Assembly: GCA_950022655.1 (NCBI GenBank)
Contig: OX465579.1
Coordinates: forward strand, 52,555,950 to 52,619,949
DNA length: 64,000 bases
Direction: 5' to 3'
DNA from: Alentia gelatinosa
Taxonomy: Eukaryota; Annelida; Polychaeta; Phyllodocida; Polynoidae
The position numbers were made by a program, and so were the translations under genes. The notes under the pieces were generated by a model, which saw only the letters and a list, made by a program, of their open reading frames with translations, had not been told where the DNA came from and made no database searches. Positions 24,148-37,352 of the stretch are shown here, one piece after another. Numbering within the stretch: position 1 is the first letter of the stretch; each line of letters opens with the position of its first letter.

Positions 24148-24865
24148 TTATTTACCGACTCCGCTGGTACCAGTCAGTCTCTGGAGGGTTCTGCTAACAT
24201 TGGACCTCCATATAGAACCGTCCCCGTGGACTCCCCTCACAACCCTCTCCCCTCCCTGTACCTCTGTGGGATTTAGTGACTGTCTGATCTGTTTGTTCTC
24301 GTCTTTTAACTCCTTCATCGTAGACATTCCTGCTATAGCTTGATGCCACCAGGGATCATTGGTTTCGATATTAATTTCGATACAGAAATAATTTGTTTGA
24401 TTCTGTTCAGTTTTGGCAAAGGCAAAGGGGTATATAGGACTTTGATTTAGTAGAACAATATGCCATCGGTTACTATGGTAGAATACACATGACAAGGTAC
24501 TTGTGGTAGGAATGTTGTTGCGGCAGGGACCGCCTGTAGTATGATGCTGTGTTAGCAGAATTGGCTGCTACAAGGAAAGGGTTAAAGCTTAGTCCACCAG
24601 GCTATGGTCTTTCGTATCGGTCAAACATGTAATGGTTTTCCTCAAATACAATGTATGTCTATTCTACTCCTGAAACATAACATTCATAGGTTTCCTCTAT
24701 AATATGCAATGGATCTACACAGGCTGGAGCCTCTAATTGTATATATTTTCCCATCCAGTTATCTGGTATATACTTTTGTTGTTTCGCAATTTGTGATGCA
24801 TAACTTAAAACTAAATCCAGTGCCACATATTTTCCATGATAGATGACTATAAACCATATGCATAT
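24148..24865 (-). pseudogene. Unidentified coding relic with stops and a frameshift
   Basis: On the minus strand a frame runs from 24865 to 24473 with only two stops, at 24659-24661 and 24602-24604. The peptide on both sides looks protein-like: YVALDLVLSYASQIAKQQKY and DPLHIIEETYECYVSGVE before the first stop, NPFLVAANSANTASYYRR after the second. At about 24475-24495 a one-base shift moves the sense reading into another frame, which stays open to 24148 and includes IEINIETNDPWWHQAIAG and STMKELKDENKQIRQSL. This continuity suggests a decayed gene of 200 or more codons. I recognise no family; a mobile-element or integrated-virus origin is possible but unsupported. The hydrophobic plus-strand frame at 24077-24343 is most likely its antisense shadow. 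Confidence 0.45.
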
Positions 24866-24980
24866 TCAGGTATACAAGTCCATTAGTCAAGGAGCGAATG
24901 GGTGTGTGTATATCTTATTCATATCATCCTGAACCTGTATCTACTGCTGCATCGCTCACACAATGATTCCTTAAGTCAGT

Positions 24981-25295
24981 CCTGGGACCTGTTTCACTAG
25001 TCTCGTGACATGTCTGTGACACCATACAGACATTGGGTTTGTCTAGTTTCGTAACATCACAAGTAGCTGCCCTTAGGAAATACAGACCCCAAACATAAGA
25101 ATTAGACAAATCTAGACACATCATGGACATGTTTCACTAGTTCTGTGACAAAAGTGTTAGACAGATATGAAAAGCGGCACCAACAGTGCAAGCAAGAACG
25201 GACAGAATGAAGTCTGATGTCTAGTTCTTATGAAACCGGACACACCATCTAGACGCCATCTAGACATGTCACTGTCTAGTGAAACAGGTCCCAGG
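24981..25295. mobile_element. MITE with perfect 20-bp terminal inverted repeats
   Basis: CCTGGGACCTGTTTCACTAG at 24981-25000 has its exact complement at 25276-25295. Inside, related words recur (CATGTTTCACTAGTTCTGTGAC at about 25129, and several TCTAGACA words), so the element is partly built of its own terminal motifs. It is 315 bp and has no coding frame. Perfect termini point to a relatively young insertion. A near-perfect 12-base repeat, TCACACAAT(G/C)AT, begins directly after the right end (25296) and also lies 13 bases before the left end (24956), so the target site is not a simple duplication. Confidence 0.85.
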
Positions 25296-25860
25296 TCACA
25301 CAATCATGTCGATACAATGTATTTCAAGATTGCAACAGCTTTGATAAGATGCCCCATCAAACAAATTATATATGTGTTAAAGTACATTTCCTTTATGTTG
25401 TTATCGTCATTATCTGCATGGTTTGTTAGACCTTTCCTTGGCCTTTAATAGGTTTTCGTAGCACTCGTGAACACGCGTTGTGCACAGTATTCTCACCGTC
25501 CTTTTAATCACATGAGGTCGCTGTGAGTGCGACGTTGGGTGCATGGTAAATCCTGATGCAGGTCATGTGAGTGTCATTATGAAATAAGGTAAAGCCAATA
25601 TTGTAAACGCTCGCCAGTCGTGGGAAAGACGCAAGAGGATTGTCATTATGAGGATCTAGCACCTCCATCACATTCCACGTCAAGTAAAGTGATGACAGTC
25701 AACGTTCAAAAGGAGAGCCACCAATAGTTCTCTGTTGCACATAGTCTGGAGGAAAGATGAGGAAAGCAAGTGTGGTTGGAGACGGAATACTAAACTTTAA
25801 AAGTGATTAGCAATAGTTAGTTCTCACATGACAGTCAATATATTCTTAAACGTCTAAAGC
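25296..25860. other. Spacer, no gene seen
   Basis: No recognisable coding sequence, array or RNA gene between the two neighbouring elements. Confidence 0.35.
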
Positions 25861-26698
25861 GTGTGATCCACCAAGCCTCAGCTAGCGTCGACTGATGGCA
25901 TCGTGGTGGACGTATGGTCGTTGGCGAGAGTTGCTGGCCCAAATTGGACATTTCTGGCAATAATCTGCTTGGTGGATCAGCAAATAAACCAGCCACGGCA
26001 GTTGTCACTGACTGCCGAACCAAAACCAAAACCCCGTCAAAGATGAGTGTCAGCCGGTCTGTTGGACATTGCAGACCGTCAGCCAACTCCAAATGCCATT
26101 GTTTTGCCGATCCACCAAACTGGCCGACAGATCATCGTTTTTTGAGTATCAGCCGAACCTAATTTGCACATTTGGGGCATTCTATGGAGCATCAGCTGAA
26201 ATTTTTGTCTGCCAGAGAATACTGACTCATTTGATTTCAGCTGACTGGCCTACTTGCCAGCTTGGTTTCCTAGCCCAAGCTTTATTTCCCGGGATTTGTG
26301 TTGACCGCTCACCTGCATATACCACACACTGCCTGCAACAAACACCCCCTATCGGATGACTAGGGAACTCGGCTATCACGTTGGTGTGGCAAACGTCCAC
26401 CAGATGACAGCAGCAAAACACGCGGCATGTTCATCGTCTAGCCAGTGCCGGCCGGCCGCAGCACTGGATGGACTTGCTAGATGCTGTCCGAACATGGTGT
26501 GGGCGTCTTGTGGTCATCGGCATCAGACCACAAGACATCCACACCACGTTCACCATGATTTAGAGGATTTGGTGGAACAGTGCAAAGAATTTAGAGATTT
26601 AGGGGCAAATGACCGCCAGTCCCCGGCAAGGATCGTCTGCTGGCAGTTCAAAACCTGCTTTTGGACCATCTGCGGAGCATCAGTTTGGTGGATCACAT
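25861..26698. mobile_element. Putative element with GATCCACCAA inverted repeats
   Basis: GTGTGATCCACCAAG at the left end pairs with TTGGTGGATCACAT at the right end (26685-26698). Two further GATCCACCAA copies occur inside, one in each orientation (about 25968 and 26108), and there is a strong internal hairpin at about 26499-26545. The interior is GC-richer than its flanks and has no recognisable gene, although frames on both strands are open by composition (for example 26356-26763, plus). This would be a non-autonomous element; the repeated short motif leaves room for the ends to be coincidental. Confidence 0.45.
26499..26545. repeat. Imperfect hairpin, 19-bp stem
   Basis: GTGTGGGCGTCTTGTGGTC pairs with GACCACAAGACATCCACAC with two mismatches around a loop of about ten bases (ATCGGCATCA). 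It lies in the right half of the putative element at 25861-26698. Confidence 0.75.
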
Positions 26699-26763
26699 GT
26701 TTAATCAACTCTCTTCCAATGCTTTTGAATGTAAATAACTTGGATTGTAACCCAAAAGTATGA

Positions 26764-29700
26764 AATATGAGATAAGCATCCCCAAGAACAGGTTCAAAGT
26801 ATGTTGGTATTATGTTGACATCTTACCGGATGTGGACAATCTCATTAGGCAGAGTTAACCATGTGAACATTAAATTCGTATATAAAATTCAAAATAGCTT
26901 GAGGAATGCTTTCATATATAAATGACTTTCAAAGATTATTTGTTAATTTATATAGTATTTTGTTTCATGGTTATTGTCTTTAAATTACTGTTGCTATGTT
27001 ACGATACGAAAATTCACTCGTTGACAGGTACCTGCAAATGTAACCAATTAGAACGTGCATTCAATGTAGGGTGGTACATCATTTTATACCATCCTACTCT
27101 GCTGGTATATACTTAATAGCAATCACCTAGTCTACCAATATATTATACAGTCACTAGTTCATTCTGGATTTAGAGAGTCTTCATCTGATTATACTCATAT
27201 GGAATGTATCTCGTCTTCTATTGTCTTTTGTATAATCAAAATAGTCCGACATTAATTGTGAATACAGAACAATAAAGTATGACAAAAACAAGTTAAACAT
27301 TGGCAATAATACAGGACATAACATAATGGAGAGTAATTTTCATGCGTTTTTCACTGACGATACATATTGGTAGAATTGTCCCGTAAATCACACATTTCCT
27401 TGGTATGTTAGAGACAATACGCAACGTTGCAGTGTTGATATGTTTCTTTAAGTCGGACACCCAATGCTTGGGGCATTGCACCGACATGGCTCCGACATGG
27501 CTATGAATCAAAATTCCCGCATCATAGCCATGTCATAATGTTGAAAAATTCGGATTTAGAGAATATCAGAGTACATAACTAACTTATCACATCGTCACTG
27601 TGTCGGAAGATTAAGAAGGTATGCATCGTAGTGTGTCGGATAGGGGGGGAGCTCAGTGGGTTCCCAGCATTACAGAATTATGCTGATGGTTTATATAGAT
27701 ACGCTTACTACGGGACCAAATACAACTATAACAACGAAATGAAAGAAACCCACCACAGGCGCAGCCTGTACAAAATAGGAACAACTAACTGATAAGATGA
27801 GGATTATTTATTTATCAGAGTGGCGCCGTGTTTGTGTACACCAGTGGTTTTTAGAGGTCGCCTGTGGCGCAAGTCCATTTCTATATACTACTGCTCTGCA
27901 CACCGGAAAATGTCAGGTCAGAAAACTGTGGCAGTGGTCTGCGAATACTTAGATGCGTCGGCCTATTCCAAGAACTGCCTCGCCCAGTGCTTACATGCCA
28001 AGGACAACAACCTCGAGGTGTTAGTTGTCAATTGTTGGATGCCTCAATGTTCTAAGATGCGGCCAAGTCTAGTTCAAATGAGCTGTTAGATATGCTTGAC
28101 AGACCAATGTAAATACATTTCTATTTATCTAATACAAATATAAATTCTAAAAGTATAATCACCCTATCCTCGGAATAGCTGTCAGTTTGACCTATACCAT
28201 GGGAAACTGATAGCATGCTTATCATCTCACCTATCAGTGCTGATTACTAAATGATCACACGGTGGTGGTTCGCAAGTACAAATAGGCCATACTGACATTA
28301 CAATCAATAACTGATATACACATATGAGTTCCTTCTTCAGATTGTGCTCTGCAGCCTTCTATATTATACTATACAATATCATATGTCCTGTTATCAGACA
28401 CTTGTTGGTATGTAGTCAATAAATGATACCTATAAATCTACTATAATGTCCCATAACGATATACATGTATATCCATCAGTTTGATACAGAGAACAGGTTA
28501 TATGCAAAGAAATATGATTGGTTTGATAACTTTGATTTATATCAAATGAATTGAATCAATTTGATTTTTTATGGTTTGGTGGGAAAATTATTGAATGTGT
28601 AAAGCAAATGGGGAGAGTGATATGTGTAAAAACGTACACACGTGGCGTTTGGTTAATAGTTGGAAAAGGACGGGGTGCAAGGAGTCCTTTAGCCCAAGGA
28701 TCCGCCTTTTTACATCCATTAGCCACTAAAGGTTTAGATATTGAAATGCTCATTTGATGTATCGCTATATATAATCGATGTATCCTTTGTTGCACATACC
28801 AAGGGCCAATGGTCTATAATACATATGGTTGCAAATGTCCTATAAGTCAGAGCCTTTTAGCTTTAGCATAAGTCCAAATATGTTTTGAAACAATGTTGAA
28901 TGATCTGCATCTACAGTGACGATTTATAAGCCCCCCCCCCCCCCCCCCCCGCCTCAAACAGCCGCGCACAAGGTCAGTCAACCATAAGACACGAGAGCAA
29001 TGCAAATAAAAACTAAGACAAATGACAAATATTAATCAGGCACCTAAAATAGATAATTGATCAGATTGCTCGCAGCGTTAAGCAACATAAAACCCTGGCC
29101 TGAATAACTAATATTTGTCATCTTTAAACGTGGCATGGGTTTTAAACAGCATTGAAAATATTCCATTCCATAATAATTCATCTCCATACCATATGACGTA
29201 TGAGTGGTGGGTGAGTGATAAATGAGGAAAACTTATAATTACTAATCCACGATTACCTCGTGATGAATAGAAGGCTCGGATCGCAAATAGAGTAATGAGG
29301 GGTTGTTATTTCAAATAGATCGATTTATCATATGTAGATTGTTCAATTGTACCCTAATGATGGCTCCAGTACACAGCCAGTGCTATTCATATATAAAACT
29401 ATGTTGTTATTTTGCGTTCCTTTGGTATAGTATGCATATACATTATGGCGAGCGGATGCGGATGACCACACTCCTTTGGGTCTCTTTTACACTATAGTTA
29501 AAATGCTGTTATTTAACATGCGTGTATTTTGTCGTCACTTGGGTACCAGCATATGAAGCAACAGCCAAATGATCCCCTATATATTCGCTATGTATCCCGG
29601 ACATTGGTTCATTACTACGCTAATCATTTTCCGCCAACACCAGAGATGTTCAAAGGTGTTATAGATTTCGGAAACTCTTCAACCTCTGCAATACAAATTC

Positions 29701-32700
29701 CTGCTGTTTATCGCAATTGGATGTAGGACCAAGTCAGGCCAAAGATTGACCAAAGTCTATCCATCAAAATTTTACGATTCCGTCATAAAACATAGCACCA
29801 GTATTTTCTCACAATGACTAACTTGAGGCGAAGCTGTGGACGAAAAAATGTATTGAATCTTTCAATTCAACTTCAAATTGACAATTATAAAACAGTATTT
29901 ATACATGGTATACATTATAGAACCAGTGAAAGTTCATGAAGGGTAAGTACCGAACACTAAAAAAATGTAGGGAGGATGGGAGGTAAAAATGGTTTGAACA
30001 AGTCTAACGACGTGGTATGACACAGCAGAAAGACCGGGTAACAGTTCCTTTGTTGTCCGTTAGATGTCTCGGCAAGTGCTTAGTCAGACAGCTGCCTCAG
30101 CCATTACTACTCACAAGTTCATCATAATTATTGGTTGATGACAGATTGATGACCTAGATGGCAGACTTTGAATAAAGGAAGACATGCTGTTGTTTTGGGG
30201 CTCTATTCATGAGCTTTTGGTGAAGATGGATCAAATTGACAAACAATGCTGCAATATGAAATTTACCAATCGCTGATTGAATGTAATATTCAATCCTGTG
30301 TGGAATCACAATACTGTACTTTGTGAAGACCAGAGTCTAAAATAGTGGGGGCAGTACGTGGACAATGCAGATGGAAAAGCACTACAAAAGCAGAGTATAC
30401 ATGATTCAGAGGAGGACAGGAAGTATATTGTCTGTCGGTGCACATTGGTTGATTTTGTACAGAATAATACACTATAATTAAAAGTAGGCTTTTAAATTGG
30501 ATTACTGGGGTCAGCTTGCTGGTATGATTAATTGTTCATCCAGCAGAAGAGCAATTCAGGCGATGGTCAAGTCTTTTGATTCTCCATTAAGCAATTGGCA
30601 CACAAATCCATCACAAGGATGGTTTTCCATTATGGTTGTCAAATAACATCTAGATAGATAAAAGCCTGTGGATTAGATTATGATAGGAAGACTGCTATTA
30701 GGTATTAAAACAGCAATATGAATTTCTCGAAATAGTTTTTACATGAGACCGTTTTGATATCAGCATCTAAAGAGTTCAATAGATTACTACCACGGTACCT
30801 TCGAGATTGTTACCGTTCAGAGCAATATACTCCTTCATTATGTACGTCAAAAGTAGTCCTTGACGCCGACATGATAACACAACAGCATTGGTGAGTACGA
30901 CGCATCGCGAGTGTTATCCAGACATGGCATTCCAGACGGGCAGTGAACAAAAATCAAGATCAAGATCATACTGACAATGTATGTCACGTTAAACAGGATT
31001 TAAATGGATGTTAGCTATACATTGCACATATGGTTTTATCACTATTTATCACTCTCAATCACCACTTTCTTTCCAACACATAGATATTCGTCAAGATATT
31101 CTTTTATTTTGTTCGGTGTGTTTTGCAAAAATGACATAGTATACATTTTGGCGTGTTAAGCCAATAAGACGACGGCTTTTCTTGCGGCCACGCGAAACCA
31201 ATAGTTGCGTTGCCACTAGTTGTATCATGTCTCATATTTGGACACAAGTCTCCACTTGCCTCCAGTCTTCAATTTATCGAAACTATTGGGGTATAGTGTT
31301 TTTGTGCATTGGCTTTTGGACGAGAGAGCTTGTTGGTAGTACCTTTTGCCACAAGGTGGTTCCACTGTTCATCTATCTGACTGATCGAGGCTACATATAG
31401 CTGCGGACGTCTTCGCTATTCAATATGGGGTAGAGTATGCCGAATATTCTCCTATATACTATTTTATGAAGAACTTTACTTCGAAGGTTAGGTCTTAAAT
31501 TCTTGTCTATATCTGGACAAATTTGTGCTCCCAAGCGGGCCTGTTAGAAACAAGTGCATTAAAAAATAATTGCATATTACCAATAATTTAGTAGTCATTG
31601 CAATTTTGGAAATATTATTGAAAATTTAGTTTACTATCGAGTACTACTCCGAAATCTCAACATGGATTAAATCTAGAATTTCACCTAATGGAAAACTTTA
31701 TCTACCGCCCCTAGTCTACTGTGAGCACTACCTTGAGCCCAATGTTAAAGGTTCACAGGCACTACAATAATTCTGTTTGCTATATCAAACAATTATTTCT
31801 GCATTCAAAGGTGGGGCGAGCATAGACCTTTGAGGAATCCCGACGGGTGAGCTAATTGAAATGTCTCAAGGTTATTGATTAATATTGCTTCTACTAGTCT
31901 GAATGGGTTCAAAGCCTGTCAAATACGTTGACTGACAATTCAAAAGAATGTACAGTATTTTTTAACGTTTAGTGAAAAGACGGTAATCTGATTCTCTCTC
32001 TTTTATCTTTGAGGTGTTGCGAATGCACTAATAATTCAAAACAATAATGTAAATTATAATATTCCCAAGGAGAAACTATTTGTTTGCAAATAACTTTATT
32101 TCAGCATCACTGATATTTACACATATAATGTGACAAACAGTTTTTGCGATTTCTGTATAATAATTTGAATAGGTAGGATGTAACAATTTTTTAACAACAC
32201 ATATACTATGTACATATTCCTTGGTGACAATCACAACTACACTGACCAGTATTAGACAATATTGCCACCAATAAGCCGAAGGATAAGATGTTGAGTATTT
32301 ATCAACACACGTTGAAGTTTTGGAGATGTAAATGTGCATTCACATAAATTCGAATGTGTTAAAACAGAGAACAGATGAAACTCACATTAGGACGATAAGC
32401 AATATATCATTTCTTGATAGTGATCTTGTGATCTCAAAAAGTGGTGAAATGTCATCAGAATGAAGACCGTCTGTATATGAAGCTGAACTATCGATGGTGG
32501 TTGTAACTAACGGACATGTATATAGATATTGTTCCCCGGTAGGAGGCTAATGGATATACACAATAGTAAACAATGGAGAGGTTAAACCGTCTTTGTACGT
32601 TCTTTACATCCTAATCTCATAGTGTAATTGCATGTCTAAAATCATTTGACAACAAAACGATTTATGTTCTAGATAGCTATGTACACAGTAGTCCTTTATT

Positions 32701-34531
32701 TAAATAATTCTCAACGACAAAACAAAAGCGAATAATGCCTATATACACGGAAATATATTTTATATCAATGTACGGTTACAATAAAGGACAAAACTCTTAG
32801 AATAGTAGAATGATACAATTTACATAATTTTCTGTTGGCTTTCAAAGGTCATGAAACATTTATTCTATCACAGTTTATACATTTGTGGTGTTGGAACTAA
32901 AAGAATCAATTAACGGTCCTACTAGTGACAGAAATTCAATATATATGTTCTTTGATATCACCGATGTTTGCTCAAGTACATGCGTGATCAACAGTATTTA
33001 CAACCTGTTTTCCCATGTGATTTGTCATTCTCGTTGATACAAATGTCTTCCAATTCTGATGAGAAACTATTACTCTATGGAGACATGGTTAGTGTGCCTG
33101 AATGAAATCTGTTCCGAGTTGTTTTGGTCGGAAATATTCACGGAGTTCGAAGAATGAGGTAAATATGTAATTCAGACACACTCACTATGTCTCCTTATTA
33201 TCATATACCTGGAAATCACTACAAACATCATTTTAAAACAAGCCACGTGGTACGGAGTGCACAAGCTATTAGTTCGTGCAAAGTGTGTAGAATGAAATCC
33301 ATTCAGCTGGCCAGTAAGTGTGAGACAGTCCCTCACAGGTACATAATGATATAAATACCCTTCCCCTCTCTGGTAAATTTAATAGATGATGATGTTAAAA
33401 GGTCAAAATGGGTACATAAACGTTACTAAGATTATAATTGATGATTCCGTATAAATTAGTTTTACTCATGCTAATCTTTGCTAAAATAGGCAGTTAAAAT
33501 AGAACGGGAGGAAATGCTGACCCCCTCTATGTGGCATTGTAATTGCTCGTCACATCATCCAAGTTATACCCAATCCTTATAATCATGGCCCAATAATGCA
33601 CTAGTCTTGAGAAAGTTGTATTTATAAAGTAAAAAGGATGGAAGATGGCCAGGAAAAATATATTTTATTAGGAACGATAGTGTGTTGCAGGTAAAGGTGT
33701 TGGGAGGATAGGGGGTTGATAGGAATAGTTATGGTAGTTGAATGGTAGACGAGTATGTTTAGTGTGATAGTACTGAGGGTGTACAACAGGTTATGGAAGC
33801 AGTAATGAACCTGCCCACTACCGTCTAGCATGCCAAACAAATCTTTGATGATAGCTCGTTTCTTCTGAGTAGAAGTCAATCTCTGCTTTCACTTTTAAGC
33901 TATCAATAGGTTCCAAACGAGTTACATTGAAAAATATGTATTCTCATAAAAAAGAGTCGCATCGCATCAAAAGCATGCAAGCTGTGGCTCTGAGTACCTT
34001 GGTTATATACACTCTTCTAAATCAGTTGAAGCGGAGAATTCTGGATTGCTGATAAATACCTCAGGTGTTCAGGACTCTTTATCGAAAATACTGCTTTGAT
34101 CGCCATCAGGGTAACTATCTAAATGTAGTATCTGGTGAAGGAAGGTTTGTAGAGACGTTTCAGTAAGACCTTTTTTTCTTGGAATACGTATCTAAGAACC
34201 ATTGTCAGACTTATCTGTTCAGACAATATACCATTGTGATGATACTCCGGAGATTTAATATTCTATTTATAGTTGAGATCGTGACCTTCCAAAAATGTTT
34301 CTCTTGACTCCATTAAATGCACTGTCTGATGTAAAGGTGACGGTAAGGATGAGATTCAATGTGATCTATGGGGGTACACTCTGAAGCTTTATGATGCTCC
34401 TCACGAGCTCAAATCTCTTACAGAAGTGGCCTTTCAGGAGGAGGTGGTTAATGTGATGAGGATGTTGACGTTGTGTAGTCCTGCAGGAGGGGCCTACATC
34501 ACCCAGCCTTTGGTAGGCACCGGTAGCTGGC
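26764..34531. other. Large AT-rich spacer, no gene seen
   Basis: No frame with recognisable domains. A run of 20 C lies at 28931-28950. The end nearest 34531 probably includes the 3' UTR of the phosphodiesterase gene; a minus-strand AATAAA lies at 33664-33669, about 860 bases after its stop. Confidence 0.35.
28931..28950. repeat. Poly-C run (20 bases)
   Basis: An uninterrupted homopolymer in AT-rich spacer, the plus-strand counterpart of the poly-G run at 17382-17404. Confidence 0.95.
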
Positions 34532-35256
34532 TTAGCTGACCAGGACATACCTCGGTTGTGTGAAATATACCACTCGATTGTTGGGTCGGAAGCAGCAGCA
34601 GAGAAGAGTGATGACAAGGAAGAGTACCAAAACCAGTCCGACGAGGCCGTAGATTACGTAGTGCATGTAGCCAGTGGTGTGGTGATGTGGCACCGGGCGG
34701 GGGCCTGGAGGGTATGGATGGGGGACATGGCCATGGTACAGATGGGTGATGTTCAGTCGGTACGATGTATCATTCTCACGGACTGATCCTCCTTCACTGT
34801 GGATCTTATAGGGAACCAAATGCTCTCTTTCATACTTATGCATGCACTTCTGGTACTGATCATAATCTACAAACATGATGGCGCAGATGTGCATCTGTTT
34901 GCACTCGTCGGTGCACTCTGTAATTGTATCGTAGCTGACTGTGTTGAAGATGCTGTAACTCTTGAAGTGTTCATCATCTTTCCGTAAGAAATTTGACACC
35001 AGCGAGTTCAGAGACCCTGCGGTGATGTTGGAGATATTGTAGACATCCGTGGCCTGGTACTCAAGCACCCACTCTGCTTCGTTCAGAGCGTTTGCTGCGG
35101 TCAGATTGAGGGCATACTGGTGGTAGTCAAGAATGGCTCCGGTGAGGCGGTCATAGGTGTAGTATCGGATACCTGGGTTATTGGATCCCATTCCAGGAAT
35201 CGTATTCCTCCATGGAGTTACTGCCGGGGCCATCAGTATCGGTACCAGCGGGGTAT
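34532..35256 (-). CDS. Acid-sphingomyelinase-like phosphodiesterase (SMPDL3-type), terminal exon
   Basis: The acceptor TTTTCTTTTCATAG precedes 35256; the first two bases complete a codon split by the upstream exon, and the frame then runs to TAA at 34532-34534. The protein starts YTPLVPILMAPAVTPWRNT, includes NNPGIRYYTYDR, then WVLEYQATDVYNI and SYDTITECTDECKQMHICAI. These match in order the C-terminal region of SMPDL3A/3B, secreted or surface metallophosphodiesterases related to acid sphingomyelinase. Five N-glycosylation sequons and four closely spaced cysteines fit an extracellular domain. After a stalk rich in His and Pro (PHPYPPGPRPVPHHH) comes a single hydrophobic segment of about 25 residues, then a short tail (FRPNNRVVYFTQPRYVLVS). 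A membrane-spanning C-terminus is unlike secreted SMPDL3A and GPI-anchored SMPDL3B of mammals. The in-frame ATG at 35233 is internal, not the start. Confidence 0.92.
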
Positions 35257-37352
35257 CTATGAAAAGAAAAGTGAAAGATACCAGTTATGAGGGAGTTCAA
35301 TTATTCCGAAGTCTCGAATTTGTTTCATTCCTGTCTCAAAAACAATGACACCTCTAAAAATAATTTCGTGTATTCAATCCAATGATAATAGATCGATCTC
35401 TATGGCCATGGGTCGTGTATTCTCTGAGTATACAGTCCATGCTATGGCTCAGGGATTATGGTCGCACCACTATCTAATATTAACACTTAACACAAAATAG
35501 AAAGGTCAATATATAATTCAAGAGCTCAATGTTACCCTAGCTCGCGAATAAACCAAGAGATAAAACGGCCAGTGTTTCTACACTGGGACGCAGCCTCTGG
35601 TACCAGTCAGATCGGTTCATTTAAACCTGAACCTATGTCATTAAAGATACTCAAAGCGTTCTGTTGACACAAGGCTCTATAAATAATAGAATTCCTAAAC
35701 AAATTTCCTTTTATCGTTATGCATCTGGTAATCAAATGATTTCCATCTGGGAATTTCTGGAAGTGCCAATGGCCCAAAAAGTGCTAATTATTGGCTTCAA
35801 TTGGTGTCTTGTAACACCATGTGAATCTCGGATTGAGGCTTCATTGCTTTTCACATCCTTGCATCATCAACCTAATTAATCTACTAACACGAAGCGATGC
35901 CCAAGAGTCCGTAATCTGAAAATCCATGTCAATGATGGTAACTTAAAATTCGTTACTTGGGGTCGTCCAGTTATCTTATTCCAGAAAAACGAGACGTGTG
36001 GTACGTATAATTTGGAAAATGTAACTACAATTCATCTCTGAATGAGCGAAAAATTGATAACAGGTTTCCGTTTCAAACTGTGCTAGATATGCCTCTGTTT
36101 ATCTCTCCATTAACCATTCCTGGTACATATTTAAGTTAGCCTAAATGAAAGAGCCCCAGAATGGAGCCTGCCACCCCCCTCCCTTGCTCCCAGTTTGTTC
36201 TGCCAGTAGTGGCGTCCTAAAGACTGACATGATAGCCTTACAGTGACAAAGGCCCATTATTGCAGGGCATTCTATTATCCATTGGCGTTTATCTTGACAC
36301 CATAAAGCCTGGGCAGAAGTAGAGGAACAGATATTTTATGAATTGTGTATCGTGTACATTATGTCCACCTTCATGGCCCATAATCTCCATGGTCAGTCAC
36401 TCACACAGGACTCAGTAAATACATTCAGTAATAGTTCTCTAACACAATAAATGATATCGCCCGACACCGGTGATAAAAAGACCACTATCGGCAAAAAAAA
36501 CCGGCATATCCATGTTACGGTTGTGTGTAACATCGTGCAATCTGGTAAACTCCCACAAGGCTGACCATAAATACTAACTATTATGGCAGTGTAAGTGTCC
36601 TATCCGGTGTTGTTATACCTTCTGACAGACCGCATGTACAATACACATTTATGCTGATTTACAATGGATCTAAACGAACAAATGAATACTTATAATCATG
36701 TTTAAGTGAAAAGTCACCTATTTCTTGATTCGCAATTACATGAAGATAGACATACATCGCATTATCAATAGTCGTTAAACGGTTTATGCATGTCTACTGG
36801 CCTACCCATGAACCGATTCCAGATAAACTAATTAATGGGTGACTAAGTGAATTAGAGTATATATATAGTGATGTATTCTATCAAAATAAAAAAACAGGTG
36901 ATTCACTTACATCAAATGAGCAAAGGAAATAAACATAGTTATTAATTTTTAAAAAAAGGCTGAAAAGACAATGAGTGATGGCTCAAAGTGTAATTACGGG
37001 TATCCCTGGCGAGAGAAGTGTTTATAACAGACCACATTAAAAAGAATTAGAAATGGAATATATAATGGCCCTATTTATTCATTATGTTTTACTAGTTAGG
37101 CGAACTACTCTTGGCAAATGTGGGATATGCTGAACAAAGTTGAGCAAGGCCGAAAGCTGTACTGGGTAAATTCTCCTACGTTATCGTGAAGCGTTTACAA
37201 GCCAATATCTAAGGAATTGAAACCAGATCTGATTTAGCTAGAGAAAATCAAACAGAGATGCCCCCCAAAAAAGAAATCAATAAAATCGAGCAAAGCCTGA
37301 TCAAAGGCTAGAAGGTTGGCCTACGATTTTCAAATAACATAAAATTTCTTAC
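35257..37352 (-). other. Intron of the SMPDL3-type gene
   Basis: A 2,096-bp intron with donor GTAAGA (complement of 37347-37352) and a pyrimidine-rich acceptor ending CATAG. It splits a codon after its first base, and the joined frame is continuous and matches the family. No nested gene or element was recognised inside. Confidence 0.85.

Noticed and set aside
24077..24343. Hydrophobic plus-strand frame resembling a membrane protein
   Set aside because: It is antisense to the more protein-like minus-strand relic and has no independent support.
27640..27690. GAGCTCAGTGGG considered as a tRNA A box
   Set aside because: No B box at the expected distance and no acceptor-stem pairing.
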